From Brucella anthropi ATCC 49188 (GTDB taxonomy: Bacteria > Pseudomonadota > Alphaproteobacteria > Rhizobiales > Rhizobiaceae), in assembly GCF_000017405.1 (NCBI RefSeq), contig NC_009667.1:1211501-1275500 (forward strand): a stretch of 64,000 nt of DNA, read 5' to 3'. Shown piece after piece: positions 1 to 8,856 of this stretch. Under the pieces are notes generated by a model, which saw only the letters and a program-made list of their open reading frames with translations, ran no database searches and had not been told where the DNA came from. Both the position numbers and the translations under genes were made by a program. How positions within the stretch are numbered: position 1 is the stretch's first letter; each line of letters begins with the position of its first letter.

Positions 1-1
1 G

Positions 2-577
2 CAGTTCCGTCCAACCGGCGCTATAGGTGAGTTTTTCACGTCGGGAGACATATTTAAAGTCGCTGATTTGCTGGGACAAAAGGACATTAGAATTACCGCA
101 AGGTACATTGACAACTTAGCTGCGGATACTGTCGACGCCGGCGCGGTTCGTCCCGTGCAAGATTCCCTTACAATAGCTTTGGGTCGGAGAACGGGACGAT
201 CTTTGCGCGAATTAGGTATCTCTCCGGAGCGGGAGGCACACATTAGGCAGGCCGCGTTTTCGTCTGGCTTTTTAGGGTATAATTTAACCGGGACCCCTGG
301 AGAGGCCAAGGCCAAGGTTGATGCACTCGAAAGCATCTTGTGTGGTAGTAAGTTTTTGATCGTCGAAACGGCCGAGGTGGCGGCCGAAATTATTGCCTTC
401 AAAGAACACATAGTTGCGAATGGAAAAGCGATAAAGGGGACAACCCGTTACGAGGAGTTTTGGCTTCCGCTGATAGCCGTCTGCACACAAATTATCGAAT
501 CGATGGCGGCATCCGTGATCAGAGATGCCAAGAAGCTTCTGGCTGAGCGGCCGATATTTTATGGGCCAGTACTCTGA
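2..577 (+). CDS. Tyrosine recombinase, C-terminal part (TnpA-like, cut by window edge)
   Basis: The reading frame is open from base 2, so the true start lies before the window. About 191 residues remain. Near the beginning, FKVADLLGQKDIRITARYID matches the last catalytic block of tyrosine recombinases (LGH-x-x-x-x-T-x-x-YI), with the nucleophile in ARYID. A Gln stands where His is usual. A helical tail of about 150 residues follows. The stop overlaps the next start as TGATG at 575-579, so the two genes are probably translationally coupled. With the larger recombinase and small third gene downstream, this resembles tnpA-tnpB-tnpC of Tn554-like transposons. The N-terminal half cannot be judged here. 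Confidence 0.8.
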   Translation, partial: QFRPTGAIGEFFTSGDIFKVADLLGQKDIRITARYIDNLAADTVDAGAVRPVQDSLTIALGRRTGRSLRELGISPEREAHIRQAAFSSGFLGYNLTGTPGEAKAKVDALESILCGSKFLIVETAEVAAEIIAFKEHIVANGKAIKGTTRYEEFWLPLIAVCTQIIESMAASVIRDAKKLLAERPIFYGPVL

Positions 578-2805
578 TGCAAAAGCCACACACTCTTCCA
601 TTAGCTAATTTGCACGGTGAAAGAATACTCGTTCATATCGAACTGCCGCCGGATGTGATCAGCCGACGCGAGGAGACCGTATGGGATCATAAGGAGCATC
701 CAAACAAGCCCAATCGGCTCTCATGGGATCGCCAATTGATCAACGGAAAACTTAGCGATCCCATACGCGCTTCGCTCTTGGAGATGTGCCGCCGATATTA
801 TTGTTACCTACGCGTCCTTCGCCCGCGCGTCCTCGACAGAGCGACTGCAATGATGCGCATGAATGTGGTTTTCCAACTAATAGACTGGCTGATATCAATT
901 GGCTGTTCGTCTTTCTCTACGGTTAGCGCCGCCGCTGTTCAAACGTTAGTCGATTCAATCGATAACGGAATAACTGTAGCCCACGGTGAAGAAAAGAAAA
1001 TTCGGGCGCGTCCAGGAACAGTTCGTGTTGAACTAGCACAAAGCTTCGAGGAACAAAAAAACACACGGCTCACTAAAGCATACCTATCCACGCTTCTCGG
1101 AGTTATCCATGAGTTATTCGAACTGTACCGCTTTCCTTTAGAGAATGGCGAGTATGTGCTCAATGACGGCTTTCAGTATTCTCTGTATGACGACTTCGAA
1201 GCGGCGCTAACTGATGGTAAGCGAAGGGGCAGTGATCAACAGCAGACGGACGATATCGATGAAGAGGCAGTCTTTGCTTACACCGATGCTGCCTTGCAGT
1301 ATGTCTTTGACTACTCGGACGAACTGATACAACTGCAGGAGCTTGCTGATGGACTTTCTCCGCCTACCTCATCAAGGGTGAGCCCTGGGGAGCGGATAGC
1401 TCTTTTGGCCGAATTGATGGCCGGAGAGGTCCTCAAGGAGGTTAGCCAGCTTCTGCCCGTCGATGGGCCAGCGTACTCTAGAATTGCGCTCTATGTTGGC
1501 GTCAACGTAACCTATATTTATCACCCCCGTTTTAAAAGCTTGATACTAGAAACTCTCCGTGTTCGAGAAGGGACAGTGACGGAAAAACATACTTTCGTCC
1601 AAAGGTTATCCAAGATCGCGAAATCAAGTCGGCAAAAGGTAAAAAAAACTCCGGTAAGAACGCGGGATGCTGGTCGAAAGATTGGGCTCCCATACAGTGG
1701 AAAGCTTACTGGCAGCGCGTCTCCTTGGCCCATCACGACAATAGGGGCATCGCGGCATTCATCTCATAGTCTTGAAGCCGCTATCACCGACCTGTGGACA
1801 TCAGTCTCAATCATAATATTCGCGTGGCAGGCTGAGCGGACGGGCCAAGTCCTTGATCTTGATGTTGATTGCCTAGAACAGGGGGTAGACGGCTGGTATC
1901 TTAAATCGAGAGTTTTCAAGGACCGCAACGATCTGATTGGAAGTGAAACACGCCATGCCTGCCCTGATGTGGTTGTGAAAGCGATTCAACTTGTCATCCG
2001 CCTTGGTGCAAAGGCCCGGCAAGAAACTGGTTCAAAAAAACTCTTTCTTCGTGATAACCGACTTCGAGATTCGATTAGCGACCAAACGTCTCTTCGCAAT
2101 CGGATGGCAGATTTCGGTAAGAGGCATGTGCGTAGCGGCGTTCTGGGCAATATAAAAATCATTCCGCGACATTTCCGGCGCTTTTTCCCGACACTGTGGG
2201 TTAACTACTATAGTTTTGGAGGTAGGTTCAGGGCTCTTCAGCGCCATCTCAATCACGCTGACCTGACGACAACCGTGCTCTATTCACGCCGCATTGCCAG
2301 ACCAGATATCGTCCGCGAATCTCAAACTCGAATGACAACTCGTCTTTTTGGCGAGAGCTTACTTAGTGGTCTCCCGCTCATTGGAGGCGGCCTGAAGAAG
2401 GTACAATCGATAATTGCTCGTCTAGATTTCAGGCTTTCCGCACCTGATGACGTTTTACATAAATTAGAGAAGGGCATGAAGAGGGAGGCTATGCGGGTAT
2501 ACCCGCTGCCCTTTGGTTACTGCCTCTGGGACCGACATGCATTCCGTACGGCGCGCTGTCGACAATCCCCCGAACCGGGTACTGGCAAGGAGTGGCCCCC
2601 TGTAAATAAAGTCGAGACCGTCTGCGGAGAATGCTTTAACTTTCTGACAACACCTACCTTTGAAACTTTCTGGTCGCAAGCCTATGACCGTCATAAGGCT
2701 ATGGAAGAAGATATCAGAACCCCTAGAGTTCTAAAGAAACTAGCGCGTAAAGGCAGAAGAATTTCCGAGAAATTTCTGAAGGTGATCCGTGCACAGAAAT
2801 TATAA
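577..2805 (+). CDS. Large tyrosine recombinase (TnpB-like), 742 aa
   Basis: The C-terminal half shows the tyrosine recombinase core: Arg421 in AERTGQVL, RHFRR around 531-535 (His532, Arg535), His560 in RHLNHADLTTT and the nucleophile Tyr569 in TVLYS. The first 400 residues are an extra domain I cannot assign. After the core, Cys649, Cys661, Cys683 and Cys686 form a likely zinc site. Its length, the second recombinase just upstream and the small gene downstream fit TnpB of Tn554-like elements, in which two recombinases and a small helper carry out site-specific insertion. The start overlaps the previous stop and the end overlaps the next gene. It probably moves the island that ends near 13.8 kb. 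Confidence 0.82.
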   Translation: MQKPHTLPLANLHGERILVHIELPPDVISRREETVWDHKEHPNKPNRLSWDRQLINGKLSDPIRASLLEMCRRYYCYLRVLRPRVLDRATAMMRMNVVFQLIDWLISIGCSSFSTVSAAAVQTLVDSIDNGITVAHGEEKKIRARPGTVRVELAQSFEEQKNTRLTKAYLSTLLGVIHELFELYRFPLENGEYVLNDGFQYSLYDDFEAALTDGKRRGSDQQQTDDIDEEAVFAYTDAALQYVFDYSDELIQLQELADGLSPPTSSRVSPGERIALLAELMAGEVLKEVSQLLPVDGPAYSRIALYVGVNVTYIYHPRFKSLILETLRVREGTVTEKHTFVQRLSKIAKSSRQKVKKTPVRTRDAGRKIGLPYSGKLTGSASPWPITTIGASRHSSHSLEAAITDLWTSVSIIIFAWQAERTGQVLDLDVDCLEQGVDGWYLKSRVFKDRNDLIGSETRHACPDVVVKAIQLVIRLGAKARQETGSKKLFLRDNRLRDSISDQTSLRNRMADFGKRHVRSGVLGNIKIIPRHFRRFFPTLWVNYYSFGGRFRALQRHLNHADLTTTVLYSRRIARPDIVRESQTRMTTRLFGESLLSGLPLIGGGLKKVQSIIARLDFRLSAPDDVLHKLEKGMKREAMRVYPLPFGYCLWDRHAFRTARCRQSPEPGTGKEWPPVNKVETVCGECFNFLTTPTFETFWSQAYDRHKAMEEDIRTPRVLKKLARKGRRISEKFLKVIRAQKL

Positions 2806-3277
2806 AAGACGAAAAATGGACCAAGTTAGTGTCAATTCATCAGAAAAAACAAAGACAGGTCTTGCTCGGAAGAAGGTGGAGGAGCTTTTAGATTTTCTCG
2901 TGAGCGTCCAAACTCCAGATGACCTTGCACGTGAACTGGAACGGGGCGTTAAATTCCACTGGGAAGGTCTTAGAAGGAAGGTTCGTTGCGGTACGGATGC
3001 GCTTCACGTTAATAACCCAGACCTGTTTTCACTCATTGAAAAAGAGAAGGAGAGAATAGGTAACATCTTGGCGTCAGGTGAAACAAAGAATAAGCGACGC
3101 GCGGGCCGAGGAGACAAGATTAGCACGAAGGCTACTGTAGAACTAAGAGGTGCAAAACGATCCATCAAGAAGAAAGATCAAGAGTTGAACGAAGCTCATT
3201 TGACTAACATTATGCTGTTGGAAAAGATCGCTCGGCTTGAGAGAGAGCTGTCGCAAAGAGTTGGCTCTTCTTCATAA
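2789..3277 (+). CDS. Small coiled-coil accessory protein of the recombinase trio (TnpC-like), 162 aa
   Basis: This basic protein has a predicted C-terminal coiled coil (about residues 115-158, rich in K, E and L heptads) and no enzymatic motif. The GTG start at 2789 overlaps the end of the large recombinase by 17 bases and has AAGG about eight bases upstream; an ATG at 2816 is an alternative. Position, size and coiled coil fit the third gene of Tn554-like transposons, which influences the frequency and orientation of transposition. The role is inferred from gene order rather than sequence identity. Confidence 0.65.
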   Translation: MHRNYKRRKMDQVSVNSSEKTKTGLARKKVEELLDFLVSVQTPDDLARELERGVKFHWEGLRRKVRCGTDALHVNNPDLFSLIEKEKERIGNILASGETKNKRRAGRGDKISTKATVELRGAKRSIKKKDQELNEAHLTNIMLLEKIARLERELSQRVGSSS

Positions 3278-3900
3278 TGGTGAAAACGGTAGGCGGGGTC
3301 GTAATAACACTTTTCGAGGCTTACCGAGTGATAAACCCCGAGCAGATCACGGCACCGACCGCCCGAACGTGTCATGTAGAAGAGTGCGTCGAAATTTGCG
3401 GTGATACGTGCGATAGCTGGTCGGTACGCAAAAGATGCCGGGGAATGAGGCCGCCCATTGGCGGACCGACTGCCTATCTTGGTTTATGGATTTCAGATCT
3501 GGTCGCTACCCTTCTTTCGATTATACACTGTATCTTTGGCGTCCATGTTGCGGTCAGGTTTTAGATGTTCTGTTAAGTACGAATAAGTCGTTGAGAGGTG
3601 GCGATGATTTCGGGTTGTCCGTCATATTTGGATTGGGATTTCAGATACCCACAAGGACCGAGGACCTTTTCGGGCGGGGCATTATCCAGTTGCCATAAGA
3701 GGCACGGGCATCTGGCTCATGATAAGCGACGTTCTTTTTGCGTTTTGCAAAACAGGTCACCATAGCGGCGAATGCAAAGATCACACGCATGTTTCAAACA
3801 CTTAGGAGTTGTATTTCATCCAGACGTCGGTCATTTACATACTTATATACGACGGTTGCCACGCCTATAAATTTATACAGTAAGCTGAAAGTAGAGACGA
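3278..3900. other. Island stretch with no convincing gene
   Basis: About 620 bases separate the recombinase trio from the first cargo gene. Short open frames exist (one at 3277-3564 starts on the last base of the preceding stop), but their sequences look like no protein I know and their composition is erratic. Two overlap in different frames. I see no transfer RNA, strong terminator or clear repeat. It may hold the promoter of the DUF2971 gene. Confidence 0.4.
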
Positions 3901-4776
3901 ATGCCAATCAGCCACCATCCTAGTTTCAATCGTCCGAAAGCTTCTACTCCTCTGTGGCGTTATACTGACCTTTCAAAGTTTGTTGACCTGATCACCTCCC
4001 GTCAGCTTTGGCTTACGAACGCCGAAATTTTATCTTCTGACGACCCATATGAAGGATGGCCTGGGCCAATTCGCTTTCCTCATAGGCTATGGAAGAAACT
4101 CGAAGATGTGCCCGAACCTCTACGGAGACAAATTATTGATATCTATGGCAGAGGCGAGGGCAATACCGAAGATTCGGCATTTGCATCTTGGGTCATGCTG
4201 GAGGAGCAGAGCTGCATGTATACGCAGTTCGGTCGTCGCAACTACTATATGAATTGTTGGCATGCGGCGTTGCACGAGTCCATTGCTATGTGGAAGATTT
4301 ATGCATCACCTGGCGCGGGAGTGGCGATAGTCAGCAACGGAGCGAGACTCGAGTCAGCGTTAGCTATGACTTCTCAAGTACTGAACCTTGGCGCGGTACG
4401 GTATGAAGATCCAAACGTATTACAAATTGGTGCTTCGAATTCGTTCGACACTCTAATGGTCAAGCGAGTGAGTTATTCGTATGAGCAAGAAGTTAGACTC
4501 GTGTATTGGGATACCGAGGATATGCACAACCCTCTGCCTGAATTCTCGTGGAACAAAGAAACAATGCGGTTTGACAATATTGTCGAAGATAATCGTCCCA
4601 TAAATCCTGGCGTATCATTAAAATGTGATATTGACACTCTAATTGAGCGGGTCCTCATTTCTCCATTTGCACCATCATGGTATAGGGAAATGATCGATAG
4701 GCTTAAAAAGCAACTCGGGTTTGAGTTTCCTGTTTTTTCCTCCAATCTACTTGCAACTCCACCATTGGTTCCTTAG
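3901..4776 (+). CDS. DUF2971 family protein, 291 aa
   Basis: The N-terminus (LWRYTDLSKFVDLITSRQLW, then DDPYEG), the middle (NCWH, ESIAMWKIYA, GVAIVS) and YEQEVRLVYW near residue 200 follow the DUF2971 pattern. The biochemical role of the family is unknown; members are common in variable and defence-rich islands. There is no signal peptide or membrane segment, so it is probably cytoplasmic. The ATG at 3901 is used because the family motif begins about 18 residues later; the ribosome site is weak. The reverse transcriptase follows after 247 bases. The two could form one system, but the gap makes independent genes equally possible. Confidence 0.75.
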   Translation: MPISHHPSFNRPKASTPLWRYTDLSKFVDLITSRQLWLTNAEILSSDDPYEGWPGPIRFPHRLWKKLEDVPEPLRRQIIDIYGRGEGNTEDSAFASWVMLEEQSCMYTQFGRRNYYMNCWHAALHESIAMWKIYASPGAGVAIVSNGARLESALAMTSQVLNLGAVRYEDPNVLQIGASNSFDTLMVKRVSYSYEQEVRLVYWDTEDMHNPLPEFSWNKETMRFDNIVEDNRPINPGVSLKCDIDTLIERVLISPFAPSWYREMIDRLKKQLGFEFPVFSSNLLATPPLVP

Positions 4777-5023
4777 GCTATTACTTCGTTCAAAAATTTG
4801 TTCGCTCCCGCTGAAAGTGGAATCAGCGTTTGAATACAAATCGATCATTGTTGAAGAAATTTCGGTAAATATATCGCGGGCTGGTTGCCGACGCTCACAG
4901 TCGTGAGCGAGCTTAGATAAGGGACGTTCCATGGACGGAGTTTGGGCGAAAAATGCTGTAAACATTTAAATTTCTTGATCAAAGTTTGTTGTATATGGCT
5001 GGGCTGAATTTTTTTGGGGGGCT

Positions 5024-6697
5024 ATGGTGAAAAACGAGCGTTTGAAGGCCTTACTAAGCGCAGGATACTTCCCTGAGGAACTACCGCCACCGTTCACAAC
5101 CGTTGATTTTGCCAAGTATCGAAAATCTATCGGTGCCGCTTGGGCGAGGCTGGAAAACTATCCAAATTATCCGAAAACAAGTCCCGAGAGATTTAGTATT
5201 CCAAAAGCCAGCGATTGGCGACGGGAATTAGCAATCGTAAACCCAATTGCCCAGTATCATGTCGCAAAGCTTATCTCGGATGATTGGCAGCAAATTAACA
5301 AGCACCTCAGTTCGTGCAGCTTTGGCGTCGAACACATATCGATCAAATCTGGTGAAACTAGAGCAGTGCCGTCGCCCGATTTTAGACTTGTCTCTCTGCG
5401 TCATTCAGAGATTTCAGCGATACACAATCATGCGCTTGTGGCCGACATTTCTCGTTTTTATGGCACGCTTTATACCCATGCTATTCCTTGGGCATTACAT
5501 AAGAAGGTTTGGGCGAAGGACAATCTGAACACTGCGGCGTATGAAGCGTCACTTGGTGCGCGGTTAGACAAAGCTGTTCGCAAAGGACAGGATAACCAAA
5601 CTATAGGCATCCCAGTTGGGCCGGATACTTCACGCATCATTGCAGAGATTGTTGCTGTTGCAATTGACGCAAGAGTGCAAGAGCAACTTAATCTGGCCGC
5701 AGATAGTATTGTCCGGAACGTGGACGATTGGTATATCGGTTTCGACAACGCTGGCTTAGCGGAAGAAGCGATAGCTGTTCTTTCTGCCTCGGCACGCGAT
5801 TACGAGTTAGAGGTCCACCCTGAGAAGACAAAGGTGGTCAACGCGTTTAGCGAAGTCCAACCTGTTTGGCCTACCGCGATGCGCCAAATTACTATATCTT
5901 CGGACTTATTGAATCAGACAAAAACCATTGATCATTTTTTCGCTCAAGCTTTTTATTACGCGTCTATTTACAAAGAACAAAATGTGCTGCGTTTCGCGGT
6001 AAGTTTATTGCGAAGTGTAGATATCCTAATGGTCAATTGGCACCAGTTCGAGACTTATCTTCTGAAAATAGCTAGGTCAAACGCAACAACTATCCCAATG
6101 GTAGTTCATCTTTTCGCACTTTATGATTCAAAGAATTTCCCAGTGAAGAAGGACCGAGTTGCAAAACTCATCAAAGATGTCATAGCGAGAAGCGGACCGT
6201 CCGCTGCTCACTATGAGATTGCGTGGACATTGTTTCTCGCCAAGATGCTCAGAATTACTCTACCAGTGGATTGGGTGCAGCCCGTTACTAGACTTGAAAG
6301 TTCTATATGCGCCTTGATACTACTCGACATGCGAGAAATGGGCCTAATCGATGGCGAATTCGATGTATCGCTTTGGACACAAGCGATGACAGTTGAAGGA
6401 CTTAACTCGAATATGTGGCTAGTGGCTTACGAAGCAGATCTAAAAGGATGGCTTAAGCCTCAGGTTGCTGGATTTAGCCGAGCTCACCCGTACTTCGCCG
6501 TATTAAGGGAAAGAAATGTGTCATTTTACGACAAAGAGCGTGAACTGAAAAACGTTCGTCGCAGTAAGCCAAAAAAGCCGTCGGATGCATTTCTTCGACA
6601 TGTGGCAGCTCTACAAAGTATAGAACCAGACGAACTCGACGCTGAGGAACTGCTGAATGACTGGGTAAACTTTGCCCATTATTACCAAGGTCACTGA
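5024..6697 (+). CDS. Reverse transcriptase of the Abi/UG defence type, 557 aa
   Basis: Core reverse transcriptase motifs are present in order: VADISRFYGTLYTH (residues 139-152, Asp141 with FY) as motif A, GIPVGPDTSR (195-204) as motif B, and RNVDDWYIGF (231-240) with the catalytic DD pair as motif C. Metal ligands would be Asp141, Asp234 and Asp235. About 300 residues follow the polymerase core as an all-helical C-terminal domain, as in abortive-infection and 'unknown group' reverse transcriptases with antiphage activity. There is no maturase domain or neighbouring intron structure, so a group II intron is unlikely. It stands alone in the island; a partner non-coding RNA could lie in the flanking gaps. 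I cannot name the subgroup. Confidence 0.82.
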   Translation: MVKNERLKALLSAGYFPEELPPPFTTVDFAKYRKSIGAAWARLENYPNYPKTSPERFSIPKASDWRRELAIVNPIAQYHVAKLISDDWQQINKHLSSCSFGVEHISIKSGETRAVPSPDFRLVSLRHSEISAIHNHALVADISRFYGTLYTHAIPWALHKKVWAKDNLNTAAYEASLGARLDKAVRKGQDNQTIGIPVGPDTSRIIAEIVAVAIDARVQEQLNLAADSIVRNVDDWYIGFDNAGLAEEAIAVLSASARDYELEVHPEKTKVVNAFSEVQPVWPTAMRQITISSDLLNQTKTIDHFFAQAFYYASIYKEQNVLRFAVSLLRSVDILMVNWHQFETYLLKIARSNATTIPMVVHLFALYDSKNFPVKKDRVAKLIKDVIARSGPSAAHYEIAWTLFLAKMLRITLPVDWVQPVTRLESSICALILLDMREMGLIDGEFDVSLWTQAMTVEGLNSNMWLVAYEADLKGWLKPQVAGFSRAHPYFAVLRERNVSFYDKERELKNVRRSKPKKPSDAFLRHVAALQSIEPDELDAEELLNDWVNFAHYYQGH

Positions 6698-6862
6698 CAT
6701 TATTCCCTACCAAATCGTAATGGGTGAATCGACATCGCGCACTGGGTCGTGATGCCGACTTTGCTTCAAATGGCTGCTAGATTACGCAGTAGCGCTCAAT
6801 AGTGAGAATATAACATAATGCAATTAGATTTTTCCATTAAGCCGACGTGTAATAATTATTTA

Positions 6863-7102
6863 TCAAGGCCAGTTTTTCGGCATTAGTAAACCAAAACCTT
6901 TGGCTTTATCTTTATAGATAAAGGTCACGCCCCTACGTTCGAGCGCAGTTTGGATTTTCCGCTGAGTTTCTATTTTTACGCCTGAATTTCTTTCAAAGCT
7001 TCCGATAGTCCGCACGCTTACCCCCGCTTCTGCAGCGAGTTCCTCTCGACTTAAGTCAAGCGCGAGCCTTGCGGCGCGCAAAAGTGCAATCGGTATATCC
7101 AT
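6863..7102 (-). CDS. XRE-family helix-turn-helix regulator, 79 aa
   Basis: A single Cro/C1-type domain covers most of the protein: LRAARLALDLSREELAAEAG, then VSVRTIGSFERNSG, the usual helix 2-helix 3 layout. The C-terminal tail (ERRGVTFIYKDKAKGFGL) resembles that of small regulators annotated as transcriptional repressors in Rhizobiales. It is transcribed away from the gene at 7372, and the space between them holds three regularly spaced palindromes that are the obvious candidates for its operators. It therefore probably controls itself and the divergent gene. Size and layout also fit control proteins of restriction or toxin modules, but no methylase or known toxin is nearby. Confidence 0.85.
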   Translation of the reverse strand: MDIPIALLRAARLALDLSREELAAEAGVSVRTIGSFERNSGVKIETQRKIQTALERRGVTFIYKDKAKGFGLLMPKNWP

Positions 7103-7150
7103 CCTTTTCTTTTAATTCAGGGAGTATGCAACCGCTACACCCCCTAATTT

Positions 7151-7205
7151 GCCTTAAATAGGCATTTTTTTGCCTTTTTTAGGAATTTAATTGCCTATTT
7201 ATGGC
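7151..7205. promoter_or_regulatory. Three 13-bp palindromic sites at 21-bp spacing (candidate XRE operators)
   Basis: GCCTTAAATAGGC (7151-7163), GCCTTTTTTAGGA (7172-7184) and GCCTATTTATGGC (7193-7205) share the form GCC-N7-GGC, usually flanked by TT and AA. The starts are exactly 21 bases apart, two helical turns, so bound dimers would line up on one face of the DNA. The array lies between the divergent XRE gene and the gene at 7372. Confidence 0.7.
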
Positions 7206-7371
7206 AATTATGACATAAGCCAGATTATTGCTCACACAGACACCGAATCAGTGAGTTAAAGATTTGATGATTAGGCGGATTGCCCCTTTTTGTCCGTCGA
7301 TGACGTCATCGTTTGAAGTGGTTTCACATCGAATTTGGCGCATGTAACCCATGTGCCGGACAGGAGAACTT

Positions 7372-8217
7372 ATGCCTGAAAACTCCCCAATCGGTCATGT
7401 TATTCTCATGAAAAATGAAGTTCCACGACGGCATCCAGGACGTGGATTAAATGCGGCCTTGCAGCTAGGCGAAATTCACAATCGCATTAATAAGCAAAAA
7501 CACGATTTTCAAATTACGGAGCGTGTCGATGAATATTTTCGTTACGCAGTTTGGAGCGAGGGAGAAAAAATCATTGGTTATCTTGAAAGTATAATTTCGG
7601 TCGCTGATGAAAGAACTTCAACGACAACGTCAGGAATTCCAATATCAGCGCGTATCGTTGATCAACTGACTGGAGTTCTTTCTCAGGAACCCGACTGCAA
7701 AAAATTCCAACGGCCTTCTCTGACGCCGACTTATTTATCAGGCGGCTTTGCATTCGATCTCATCGTTTACGATAAGCAACAAAAATGCTTGCGTTATATT
7801 CATATCGCATACGGGATTGGCGCTGAACGAAATGCGCTAATTCAGTACGAAGAAGACAAGGCGAAGCTCGCAGGCTTGTTGCCTCGCTTGGCAGCACAGT
7901 ACTTTGGCGTTGAGATAGAACGAACAGAGTTCGTCATTATAGATCCGTTACTCAGCGAGACAAAATATCTGGAAGGCGTATGGACGCTTCACGATTTAGA
8001 CCAGCTAACCGGTAGACCGGGTACCGCACAACACGCGCTCGAAATTCAGAAACAACAGAGAAATATGCTAAGCCTTTGGTTTAGTGCCAATCTTTCCGGC
8101 GATGAGATAGAAAAAAATCGACAGATCAATTCGATCTTTCATCGCTTGGCGCACGAAGAACTCAAACGAGCAAAACCTTTGTACTTTGAAACCCTCGTTC
8201 CTCGTCGTGCTCAGTAA
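7372..8217 (+). CDS. Unknown protein, 281 aa, divergent from the XRE regulator
   Basis: I do not recognise this family. The start at 7372 is chosen because CAGGAG stands six bases upstream; an in-frame ATG at 7351 would add seven residues. There is no signal peptide or membrane segment. A beta-rich centre (GGFAFDLIVYDKQQKCLRYI, about residues 125-145) with alternating acidic and hydrophobic residues loosely recalls a nuclease core, but the expected E-x-K is replaced by histidine and isoleucine, so this is only a resemblance. The C-terminal third is helical and charged. Its promoter faces the palindromic array, so the XRE protein probably controls it. The base composition is AT-rich like the rest of the island. 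Confidence 0.6.
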   Translation: MPENSPIGHVILMKNEVPRRHPGRGLNAALQLGEIHNRINKQKHDFQITERVDEYFRYAVWSEGEKIIGYLESIISVADERTSTTTSGIPISARIVDQLTGVLSQEPDCKKFQRPSLTPTYLSGGFAFDLIVYDKQQKCLRYIHIAYGIGAERNALIQYEEDKAKLAGLLPRLAAQYFGVEIERTEFVIIDPLLSETKYLEGVWTLHDLDQLTGRPGTAQHALEIQKQQRNMLSLWFSANLSGDEIEKNRQINSIFHRLAHEELKRAKPLYFETLVPRRAQ

Positions 8218-8383
8218 CCGGAGTTCCTGAGCAACTTTCAGATGGTTGAATACTTTACGCTGAACAGTTCAGCGTCTGCTCGCAGCATCAATCAAACACG
8301 TTGAACTTCAAGAAACGCCAATCTCGGGTGCGCAGCAACGCGCCCGAATGGCCTCTCATTTCTTCATTCTCCAGGACCTCATT

Positions 8384-8716
8384 ATGGCTGTCATAATCAA
8401 AAACGGAAAATACAATCGCGAACAACTGGAAGTCGAAATCGATATGCTGAAGGCCTTGGTCACGGATCTTGAACGCATATTCAACGGTGAACATCCAGAT
8501 GAGCGCCAACTTTCAAATTCTCCAGCAATAACTAGCTGGAAGCTCAGCGCTCGCCGCGCAACGTGTCTTGAAGGCGTATTGTTCGAGCATCCTAGATTAG
8601 GCCAGATCGTGCCCAATGGTATCACTTCAGAACTTTGGCTTCTCGATCTTGACAGAAACTACGCCCGCACATTCAGCCGCTTTTACCGCCTGGGCCAAAA
8701 AGACATCGGCAATTGA
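8384..8716 (+). CDS. DUF6634-like protein, 110 aa
   Basis: The second half (ITSWKLSARRATCLEGVLFE, then HPRLG, TSELWLLD, ARTFSRFYRLGQ) follows the pattern I associate with DUF6634: a conserved HP-x-L-G, a TS strand and a closing RT-x-SR-x-YRLG. The function of the family is unknown; members are small cytoplasmic proteins frequent in Rhizobiales plasmids and islands. The N-terminal part is a short helical hairpin. The ATG at 8384 has AGGA about nine bases upstream and is preferred over the ATG at 8348. The metallophosphoesterase gene follows on the same strand after 140 bases. Confidence 0.55.
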   Translation: MAVIIKNGKYNREQLEVEIDMLKALVTDLERIFNGEHPDERQLSNSPAITSWKLSARRATCLEGVLFEHPRLGQIVPNGITSELWLLDLDRNYARTFSRFYRLGQKDIGN

Positions 8717-8856
8717 GAAAAACGCACATGCTGCTGCACGTCATCAACTGAATTCGCAGTTTGAGTTTTTCTGCGGGTCAATCGAGGAACATGAGCGCCT
8801 GCCAGAGGAAATCTGGCATGAAAACTGTCGGTAATTGCGGCCAAGGAGAAAACAGA

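Noticed and set aside
3277..3564. 95-residue frame starting on the stop of the TnpC-like gene (TAATG)
   Set aside because: The overlap looks like coupling, but there is no ribosome site, the sequence is erratic and overlapping frames of similar quality exist.
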